Part shown: positions 1-5,506 of the stretch, piece after piece
Layout: each line of letters begins with the position of its first letter
How positions within the stretch are numbered: the first letter of the stretch is position 1
Assembly (NCBI GenBank): GCA_028288945.1
Contig: JAQGHH010000214.1
Coordinates: forward strand, 1 to 7,326
From: Phycisphaerales bacterium
Lineage (GTDB): Bacteria > Planctomycetota > Phycisphaerae > Tepidisphaerales > Tepidisphaeraceae
Reading direction: 5' to 3'
DNA: 7,326 nucleotides
Translations under genes and position numbers: made by a program
Notes under the pieces: generated by a model
Databases searched by the model: none
The model's input: the letters and a program-made list of their open reading frames with translations, nothing else
What the model was told of the DNA's origin: nothing

Positions 1-3
1 CAA

Positions 4-333
4 TTACGCCATCCCTTTCAGCGCCGACGCCAGGCCTTCATGACATTCGAATCGATGATCGAGGCGGGTGATTTGCAGGACTCTTCGGCAGTTGGCATCG
101 AGGCCGGCGAGCATGAGGCGGCCGGTGCGTTCTTCGCAGAGGCGCAGGGCGTCGAGCAGGGCTTCGAGCCCGACGCTGGCCATAAAGTGACAGGCTTCCA
201 GATCGATGACGAGGTTGGGCCGCTTCGCGCGGTCGACGAGCATGCCGCGCAGCGCGGTCGCCTCGGTCGGGCCCAGATCACCTTTAACGGTGATGACGGA
301 CACGCCGCTATATTCGTCGCAGGTGACAGGCAT
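4..333 (-). CDS. STAS-domain protein, anti-anti-sigma factor type
   Basis: A 109-residue protein with the size and layout of single-domain STAS proteins (SpoIIAA/RsbV family). These bind an anti-sigma kinase in the cytoplasm and are switched off by serine phosphorylation. The sequence shows the beta-strand start (YSGVSVITVKGDL), the core strand NLVIDLEACHF and the switch loop MASVGL at residues 51-56. This loop aligns with the family's MDSSGL: the serine at the phosphorylated position is kept (Ser53), but the preceding Asp is Ala and the second Ser is Val. The ATG at 333 is chosen because it directly precedes the domain and has a weak AAAGAG upstream. The frame stays open to 477, but that part only reads through an inverted repeat. 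It is the last gene of the string, 147 nt after the HD-GYP gene. The fold is fairly secure. The partner kinase is not in the window, so a sigma-factor role is inferred. Confidence 0.82.
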   Translation of the reverse strand: MPVTCDEYSGVSVITVKGDLGPTEATALRGMLVDRAKRPNLVIDLEACHFMASVGLEALLDALRLCEERTGRLMLAGLDANCRRVLQITRLDHRFECHEGLASALKGMA

Positions 334-392
334 GTACTCTTTATCGACCAGATCAGCGTGCGGCTGACGTTTGGGTTTGGACCGATAAAGGG

Positions 393-481
393 GGAAGTGA
401 AGAGTGACGAGAGTGCAGAATGCAGAGTGAAGAACAGCGTACCCCACTCTGCATTCTGCACTCTCTTCACTCTTCACTTCC
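393..481. repeat. Heptamer-built inverted repeat (hairpin) between HD-GYP and STAS genes
   Basis: Two 37-nt arms, 393-429 and 445-481, are complementary at 36 of 37 positions around a 15-nt spacer (430-444). The arms have a 7-nt rhythm. The right arm reads CACTCTG, CATTCTG, CACTCTC, TTCACTC, TTCACTT. The outer end of the right arm is the last base of the HD-GYP stop codon, so in the minus-strand transcript the hairpin starts immediately after the stop. No T-run follows it, so it does not look like an ordinary intrinsic terminator. It may instead stabilise or attenuate the mRNA, or be a fold-back repeat element dispersed in the genome. It fills most of the 334-480 gap, in which I see nothing else but the weak binding site of the STAS gene. 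Confidence 0.93.
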
Positions 482-2166
482 TACCCAAGTCGTAACGTTT
501 CCTGCACTTCGATCAGCTTTTTCGACTTTTCCTGGTGGTCGCGGAGGAGGTCGCGGTAGAAGTCGCCGGTGGAGCGGAGGAAGGCTTCGGCGAGCGCGGG
601 GTCGAATTGCGTGCCGGAGCAGCGGCGGATTTCCACCATCGCCACTTCCAATGGCAGCGCCTTGCGGTAGGTGCGGTTGCTGGTCATCGCATCGAAACAG
701 TCGGCCAGGCAGATGATGCGGCCCATCAGCGGGATGTCCGCGCCGGCCAGGCCGGCGGGGTAGCCTTTGCCGTCGAAGCGCTCGTGGTGGTGGAGAACTC
801 CCGGGATAATCTGCTTGATCTGGCGGACGTCCTGGAGGATGCGGGCGCCGATCTCCGGGTGCTTCTTCATCAGCTCGAATTCTTCGGGCGTGAGTTTGCC
901 GGTCTTTTGCAGAACGCTTTCAGGCACGCCAATCTTGCCGACGTCGTGGAGCAGGCCCGCCATGTAGACCTGCTCGACGTCGTTGTCGCTCAGGCCCGAT
1001 TGCTGGGCGAGATGGCGGCTGAGCAGGGCCACGCGCTCGGAGTGGCCGCAGGTGTAGGGGTCTTTGGCGTCGACGGCGCTCGTGAGGCTGTGGAGCAGGC
1101 CCATCATCAGGCCGTGCACGTCCTCGAACAGCCGGGAATTCTCGAGGTAAATCGCCGACTCGTTGGCGATCGAGTTGAGCAGCTTGGAGTCGGCGGAGTC
1201 GAACTCGCCGGCCTCTTTGTCGAGCGCGAAGAGGCAGCCCAGCGTCTGGTCGTAGCGCTGAAGCGGCACGGCCAACAGCCGCTTCGCGTGCTCGGCGAGC
1301 CAGCTGAAATTCTTGTCGGCAGTGAGATCGTTCACGAGCAGCGGCGTCTTGCGGTCGCGCAGCATGCGGAACAGCTCATCGCCCAGGCGCTGAAGCTTGC
1401 CGGGCGAGACCATGATGCGGCCGTAGAGAACTGGATCGGTCTTGCGGGGGCCTTCGGAATGGAGCATGACGCCCACGGCCTTCATGCCCATGACCTGAAG
1501 CACTTCAAGACAGGTGGATTTAAAGAAGTCGGCGGCGCTGCGGTTAACGCGCATTCCGCCGCTGACCTGGTAGATGAGGCTTAGTTCCTCGTAAGTCGAG
1601 GCGAGCTGTTCGGAGATGCTGGTGATTTCCTGTTCGAGGCCGTTGACGCGGAGCTGGTCGCGCAGTGAGGCGAGAAGCAGCCGGGCCTGGCACTGGAGCG
1701 AGGCTTCGTTATAGGCGGGCAGCTCGCCGGCCTGCTGGCCGAGCCATGTGCCGTCGAGAGTCAGGCGGCCACAGATTCTCAGGGCGTCTTCGCTGAGGGA
1801 GAAGGATTCTTCGCGTGCCGCGAGGACCAGCGTGCCCTGGCTCTGGCGTCGTTCGAACCACGGGAAGGCGGCGACGAGCACGCCGGGCACGGGGCGGTGG
1901 AGGGTGATCGTGCCGGTGGCCTGGAGCCGATCGGCGCGGAGATCATTTCCCTGCGGCCCGGGGTTGCGGAGGACGGGCAAGGCGTAGCGGAGGAAGAACG
2001 CGCCGGCGACGTCGTCATGCCAGGCCAGCGAGCCGTCGGGGCGCAGCGCCAGCAGGAAGAGCCCGCCGGCCCGGAATCGGGCGGCGAGATTTTCGAGAAC
2101 AGCCGCGGGGACGGCGGTTGGTCGTTCCACAGGTGCGGCGGAAATTGTCTCGATGCCCAACGTCAT
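481..2166 (-). CDS. GAF and HD-GYP domain protein, probable c-di-GMP phosphodiesterase
   Basis: A 561-residue soluble protein. Residues 1-150 are an N-terminal region I cannot assign. Residues about 155-200 are helical and probably a coiled-coil linker (LEQEITSISEQLASTYEEL). Residues about 205-345 look like a GAF sensor domain. Residues about 355-545 are an HD-GYP domain, a family that hydrolyses cyclic di-GMP. The metal and catalytic set is visible: H375 in GHSERVA, H407-D408 in LLHDVGKIG with K411, H436 in HPEIG, H460 and H461 in HHERFDGKGYP (the GYP is 468-470), and D489 in LADCFDAMTSNRTYR. This suggests an active enzyme. The ATG at 2166 lies 29 nt after the receiver gene's stop, with only a weak GAAG upstream, so the two are probably co-transcribed. 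The receiver is separate here, whereas many relatives (RpfG type) have receiver and HD-GYP fused in one chain, which supports functional coupling. The signal bound by the GAF domain is unknown. Confidence 0.93.
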   Translation of the reverse strand: MTLGIETISAAPVERPTAVPAAVLENLAARFRAGGLFLLALRPDGSLAWHDDVAGAFFLRYALPVLRNPGPQGNDLRADRLQATGTITLHRPVPGVLVAAFPWFERRQSQGTLVLAAREESFSLSEDALRICGRLTLDGTWLGQQAGELPAYNEASLQCQARLLLASLRDQLRVNGLEQEITSISEQLASTYEELSLIYQVSGGMRVNRSAADFFKSTCLEVLQVMGMKAVGVMLHSEGPRKTDPVLYGRIMVSPGKLQRLGDELFRMLRDRKTPLLVNDLTADKNFSWLAEHAKRLLAVPLQRYDQTLGCLFALDKEAGEFDSADSKLLNSIANESAIYLENSRLFEDVHGLMMGLLHSLTSAVDAKDPYTCGHSERVALLSRHLAQQSGLSDNDVEQVYMAGLLHDVGKIGVPESVLQKTGKLTPEEFELMKKHPEIGARILQDVRQIKQIIPGVLHHHERFDGKGYPAGLAGADIPLMGRIICLADCFDAMTSNRTYRKALPLEVAMVEIRRCSGTQFDPALAEAFLRSTGDFYRDLLRDHQEKSKKLIEVQETLRLG

Positions 2167-2195
2167 AACGAAACTTCAATCGTCTCAGACTTCAA

Positions 2196-2582
2196 TTACC
2201 CCGCGGCAACGACCGCGGTTTCGCCCAGCACTTCCTGCACGGTGGCGAGGAGCTGCCGGGGGCTGAAAGGCTTGCTCACCATTTTCAGGATCCCGCTACG
2301 GGCGGTGTCCTCGGGTTCGAGGTTGTAGCCTCTCGCCGTGAGCATGATGGCCGGGATGGCCGAGCACTCCTGCCGCAGCCGCTGGCAGAGTTCGAGTCCC
2401 GAAAGTAGCGGCATATGGTAGTCGGTGATGAGCAGGTCCGGCCGCTCCTGGAGCGCGATCTCGAGCGCCTCCTGCCCGTCTGCCGCAGTGAGCACACGGA
2501 ACCCCGCGTTCCGCAGCTTCAGCGAAACCACGTTAAGGATGTGCGACTCGTCGTCGGCGACCAGGATTGTTTTTCCGTTCAT
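2196..2582 (-). CDS. Single-domain (CheY-like) response regulator
   Basis: A 128-residue receiver domain with no output domain. The conserved residues are present: the acidic pair D10/D11 (VADDESH), phospho-acceptor D54 (LLITDYHMP), T82 (IMLTARG) and K104 (VSKPF). It therefore probably accepts phosphate from the kinase encoded just upstream and passes the signal by protein contact, possibly to the HD-GYP protein that follows 29 nt downstream. The start at 2582 gives the canonical MNGKTILVADD beginning, but only a few bases separate it from a hairpin repeat, and no ribosome binding site lies immediately before it. The nearest good one is AGGAG at 2686-2690, beyond the hairpin. An in-frame ATG at 2684 would add 34 residues encoded by the repeat and sits only one base from that AGGAG, so I do not favour it. 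Confidence 0.92.
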   Translation of the reverse strand: MNGKTILVADDESHILNVVSLKLRNAGFRVLTAADGQEALEIALQERPDLLITDYHMPLLSGLELCQRLRQECSAIPAIMLTARGYNLEPEDTARSGILKMVSKPFSPRQLLATVQEVLGETAVVAAG

Positions 2583-2589
2583 GATTTCG

Positions 2590-2682
2590 CAGTTGCCAGT
2601 CGCCAGTTGCCAGTTGCCAGTAAAAAGGAAGAGGGCCGCTCTTCTGTCTTGACTGGCAACTGGCGACTGGCAACTGGCAACC
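2590..2682. repeat. Heptamer-built inverted repeat between kinase and response regulator genes
   Basis: The left arm (2591-2621) and right arm (2652-2682) each hold four copies of a 7-nt word plus a partial copy. The word is CAGTTGC on the plus strand at the left, with one CAGTCGC variant in each arm. Paired end to end, 28 of 31 positions match. Shifted by one unit, 25 nt pair perfectly (2590-2614 with 2652-2676). The 30-nt loop carries a smaller 6-bp inverted repeat, GAAGAG (2628-2633) with CTCTTC (2639-2644). The element fills almost the whole gap between the kinase stop codon and the regulator start codon. Heptamer tandem repeats of this sort are known from cyanobacteria (STRR sequences), but I cannot tell whether this one is related to them. 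Confidence 0.93.
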
Positions 2683-2685
2683 ATT

Positions 2686-2690
2686 CTCCT
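2686..2690 (-). promoter_or_regulatory. Displaced ribosome binding site for the response regulator
   Basis: On the minus strand the kinase stop codon reads TAG within TAGGAGA, giving a full AGGAG. The only well-supported downstream start is the regulator ATG at 2582, 103 nt away. Everything in between is the inverted repeat plus a few bases. If the repeat folds in the mRNA, about 11 nt remain between AGGAG and ATG. The site could be a relic of a normal arrangement split by repeat insertion, or a working site used through the hairpin. That it serves the regulator is inference. Confidence 0.5.
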
Positions 2691-4104
2691 ATTCACACAA
2701 GACCAGCTCGAACCCGAAACAGCTTCCCTTGCCCACGTGGCTCTCGACGAACATGCGGCCCTGGTGGACCGATTCGACAATGTGCTTAACGAGAGAGAGC
2801 CCCAAACCAGTGCCGGGCGCCATACGGCTGTTGGCTTCGGACCTGTAAAACTTATCGAACACAAACGGAAGGTCCTTGGGGGGAATCCCCACTCCCGTAT
2901 CAGAAATACGGGTGAGCACCTTCTTTTGCGGCTCATCAACCAATATTTCCACGGTAATTGCCCCGCCGACGGGCGTGTACTTCACGGCGTTGCTCAGAAG
3001 ATTCAGCACCGCCTGGTAGAGCATGTCGCGGTCGGCCAACGTCTGATAAAAAACGGGCGTCAGCTCTTCGCTGATTCGGATCTGCTTCTGGCGCGCCTGC
3101 GGCGCGATGACTTCCATCGCGTCTTTCACGATCACGCTCAGGCTCTGCGGCTGCTTGTTGATGCGCACCAGGCCCGATTCAATGCGAGAGATGTTGAGGA
3201 TGTTGTCAATCAGCCGGCCGAGACGATTCGCCTCGTTTTGGATCACTTCGTAGAACTCGCGCTGGGTTTTGACGTCGTCCGCTTCTCCATCAATCAGCAT
3301 CTCGACATACGCGCGAATGCTCGCGAGAGGGGTGCGCAGCTCGTGGCTGACCATCGAGACGAAGTCATTTTTCATCTCCGAGACTTCACGCTCGCGCGTC
3401 ACGTCGTGCAGGACGGCCACTACGCCGCCAGGCACGTCGCCGTCGCTGATGCTGGACAGTGTGACCTTGAACGTGCGGCTGCCCGCCTCGCCGTGGACTT
3501 CATGCTCGACGATCCGGCGGCCCGATCGGCTGTGGCTCTGGCGCATTTCGCGGATCAACGCGATCATCTTCGGGTCGCGCAGCACCTGATCGACGGGCGA
3601 ACGGCCGGATTTGGCCAGGTCGAATTCGAACGTGCGGGCGGCGGATTCGTTGGCGAGCACCAGTTCGTCGAACGGATCGGTGACCAGCACCGCGTCAGAA
3701 ATGCTATAGAGGATGGCCTCCGCGTGCTGCCGCTCGGCGGTGGCGACCTTGAGCTGGATTTCCAATTCCTTGGCTTGCAGCCTAGCGTCGGCGACGGAAC
3801 GCTCCGCGGATTCGAGCAGGGCGTCGGTCGCGTGCGTGAGGAATTGAAAACCGGTATCGGGGGAGACCGTGCGGCCGGCAAGCACTAGCGCGCCAGGCTT
3901 GCGCGCCGCATCGGCAAGCTGGCCCAAACCGCGGCGGACCAGGACGATCGTTGCCGCCGCCCCGAGGCCACCCCCCAGAAGAAGTGCGTCGCCCCCCCAC
4001 CGCAACGCCGGCGAATCAAAGCCGCCAGCGCCGGCGGCCGCGCATGCGGCTCCGCATCCCAGGGCGATCAGCGAGAGTGTGTAAAAAGTCCTGGGACGAG
4101 GCAC
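2689..4104 (-). CDS. Membrane sensor histidine kinase with PAS domain
   Basis: About 471 residues. The protein has two N-terminal membrane segments (roughly residues 8-28 and 37-56), a helical linker that may be coiled coil (about 97-129), a PAS domain (about 126-235), then HisKA and HATPase_c domains. It autophosphorylates on the His of SHELRTP (about residue 254) and shows the N box (NLLSNAVKYTP), G1 box (DTGVGI), F region (FVFDKFYR) and G2 box (GTGLGL), so it should be active. The segment between the membrane helices is very short, so sensing is probably in the membrane or via the PAS domain. The GTG at 4104 is preferred because GGAG lies 5 nt upstream (4110-4113). A TTG at 4128 in the same frame would add 8 residues without a well-placed binding site, and another GTG lies at 4110. 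The next gene is a receiver, its likely partner. The architecture resembles PhoR/VicK-type kinases, but the signal is unknown. Confidence 0.93.
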   Translation of the reverse strand: MPRPRTFYTLSLIALGCGAACAAAGAGGFDSPALRWGGDALLLGGGLGAAATIVLVRRGLGQLADAARKPGALVLAGRTVSPDTGFQFLTHATDALLESAERSVADARLQAKELEIQLKVATAERQHAEAILYSISDAVLVTDPFDELVLANESAARTFEFDLAKSGRSPVDQVLRDPKMIALIREMRQSHSRSGRRIVEHEVHGEAGSRTFKVTLSSISDGDVPGGVVAVLHDVTREREVSEMKNDFVSMVSHELRTPLASIRAYVEMLIDGEADDVKTQREFYEVIQNEANRLGRLIDNILNISRIESGLVRINKQPQSLSVIVKDAMEVIAPQARQKQIRISEELTPVFYQTLADRDMLYQAVLNLLSNAVKYTPVGGAITVEILVDEPQKKVLTRISDTGVGIPPKDLPFVFDKFYRSEANSRMAPGTGLGLSLVKHIVESVHQGRMFVESHVGKGSCFGFELVLCE

Positions 4105-4169
4105 GCGCACTCCGTTGCATTTTCTCAATTCCGGAAGACAGCGGAGAACGATTTGCGATCGCCTTCCCT

Positions 4170-5375
4170 CTATTCTTTGTGATCGTGCAGATCGACCCCC
4201 GCCATGAGATGGGAAGCCATTTCGTCACCCGGCTTGATCTTGAGGGCGCGGGAGTAGAACGTGAGCGCCTCGCCCGAGCGGCCGAGCTTCTCCAGGGCGT
4301 ACCCGATCATGCAGAGGGTGACGGTGTCGCCCGGCTCGAGGGTCGAGGCCTTCTGGAACGAGGCCAATGCGTCCTTGTAGTGAGCTTGCCGGACGCGGAG
4401 GTAGCCCATGAGCAGGTGGGTCTCGGCACGATTACGGTCCAGCGCGACGGCGTGGTTGAGGGAAATCTCGGCGCGTTTCAGGTCTCCCGACTCCATCGCC
4501 GCCCGGCCCAGGCTCTGCCAGGCGTTCACGGAATAGGGGTCGAGCTGCGTGGCGGTTTCGAACGTCACGCGCGCCTCGCGGGTGTGGCCTTCCTGAAGCT
4601 GGCAGTCGCCGAGGATGGCGAACAGATCGGCACGCTTCGCGTACGTCGGCTCAAGAACCAGGCGGGTAAGCACCTCGGCCGATTCGTGGTATTCCTTGCT
4701 CGCGTACAGGGCCAGCGCAAGGCGCTCGCGGACGGCCAGATCATTCTCCGAAAGGATGCTGGCCTCACGGAACATGGCCGACGCGTCCTTGGGGCGGCCG
4801 GCCTGCATCATCATCTGCCCGACTGCGTCGCGGATCGCACCACTGTGTTCGAAGTACGTGACCTTCGCCTGGAGAAGTTCCATCGCCTCGGGCATGCGGT
4901 CCATCGCCATGAGCATTTCCGCCTGGGCGAGCAGGTAGGGAAGTTCGGCGGGAGATCGCGCGCTGGCCTGCTTGTAAAATTCATAAGCCGTCTGCGGCTT
5001 CTGCCAGCGCTGGTAGACGACGCCGCTGAGGTAGTACGCCTCGGCGTCATTGGGGGCGCGTTCGCGGGCGAGCTTCAGTTCCTGCTCGGCCAGTTCGACC
5101 TGGCCGCTTTCGATGGCGACCTTTGCCGACAGGATGTGCAGCGGCGCGCTCTCGGGCATCAGCTTGAGGGCTTCGCGGAGTGTTTCGCGGGCTTTGTCGA
5201 GATTGCCGGATTTGTATTGATCGGTGGCCAGGCTGCCGAGCACGTTGGCGCGGGCCGAGTTCCACTCGCGGGTGGCCAGCTCCCGTTGCGTCGGCTCGTT
5301 CTTGGAAGGACCGCAGCTCGCGACGGTCAGCGCGAGCATGGAGCAAACGAACGTGACACTGGTCTTTCTGAGCAT
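4170..5375 (-). CDS. TPR-repeat lipoprotein, possibly a secretin assembly factor
   Basis: A 401-residue exported protein. Its first 20 residues form a signal peptide ending in a lipobox, VASC, with Cys21 as the likely lipid-attached residue. Almost all the rest (about 44-382) reads as some ten consecutive TPR units of 33-34 residues. The four C-terminal ones are the clearest, for example AEISLNHAVALDRNRAETH and ALASFQKASTLEPGD. TPRs are protein-docking scaffolds, and no catalytic motif is seen. The ATG at 5375 is supported by GGAG 8 nt upstream (5384-5387). It follows the secretin gene by 131 nt. TPR lipoproteins of the PilF/PilW type help secretins reach and assemble in the outer membrane, so that role is attractive here, but it rests on position and fold only. 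It has more repeats than PilF, so a general scaffold role in envelope biogenesis is equally possible. Confidence 0.9.
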   Translation of the reverse strand: MLRKTSVTFVCSMLALTVASCGPSKNEPTQRELATREWNSARANVLGSLATDQYKSGNLDKARETLREALKLMPESAPLHILSAKVAIESGQVELAEQELKLARERAPNDAEAYYLSGVVYQRWQKPQTAYEFYKQASARSPAELPYLLAQAEMLMAMDRMPEAMELLQAKVTYFEHSGAIRDAVGQMMMQAGRPKDASAMFREASILSENDLAVRERLALALYASKEYHESAEVLTRLVLEPTYAKRADLFAILGDCQLQEGHTREARVTFETATQLDPYSVNAWQSLGRAAMESGDLKRAEISLNHAVALDRNRAETHLLMGYLRVRQAHYKDALASFQKASTLEPGDTVTLCMIGYALEKLGRSGEALTFYSRALKIKPGDEMASHLMAGVDLHDHKE

Positions 5376-5438
5376 GTTACAAACTCCGCAAAATCACCTG
5401 GGAAGATGCCACACGACGGACTTCAAAACCCTGTAGCC

Positions 5439-5476
5439 GAAGGCTGAGCGGACGGATGACCGCCCACTCAGCCTTC
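5439..5476 (-). other. Hairpin between secretin and TPR lipoprotein genes
   Basis: GAAGGCTGAG at 5439-5448 and CTCAGCCTTC at 5467-5476 pair perfectly over 10 bp. Three more G/C pairs are possible across a bulge. It starts 30 nt past the secretin stop codon. In the minus-strand transcript a short T4 run follows only about ten bases after the stem, so an efficient intrinsic terminator is doubtful. It may be an attenuator or a 3'-end stabiliser that sets a different level for the secretin and the downstream genes. A smaller 5-bp palindrome (5494-5506) lies right at the secretin stop. I see no clear promoter in the 5376-5506 gap. Confidence 0.4.
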
Positions 5477-5506
5477 AGCAAATACTTACGGCACGGCCCG
5501 CGGCCG

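Noticed and set aside
334..477. Upstream extension of the STAS gene to 477
   Set aside because: The extra 48 codons mainly translate the inverted repeat and have no domain content; the ATG at 333 starts the domain.
393..481. Rho-independent terminator
   Set aside because: The stem is far longer than typical and no T-run follows on either strand.
393..481. MITE with target-site duplication
   Set aside because: I could not find matching direct repeats flanking this element, nor convincingly around the one at 2590-2682.
2590..2682. CRISPR array or tRNA-like structure
   Set aside because: Units are only 7 nt with no unique spacers, and there is no cloverleaf or anticodon arrangement.
2583..2939. 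Upstream extension of the response-regulator frame to 2939
   Set aside because: It overlaps the conserved kinase ATPase domain and the hairpin repeat, and the receiver fold starts at MNGKTILVADD.
3951..5447. Long plus-strand open frame of 498 codons, and similar ones at 535-1584, 2737-3888 and 5456-6412
   Set aside because: They lie opposite well-identified minus-strand genes, show no recognisable domain, and are expected from the codon bias of GC-rich genes.
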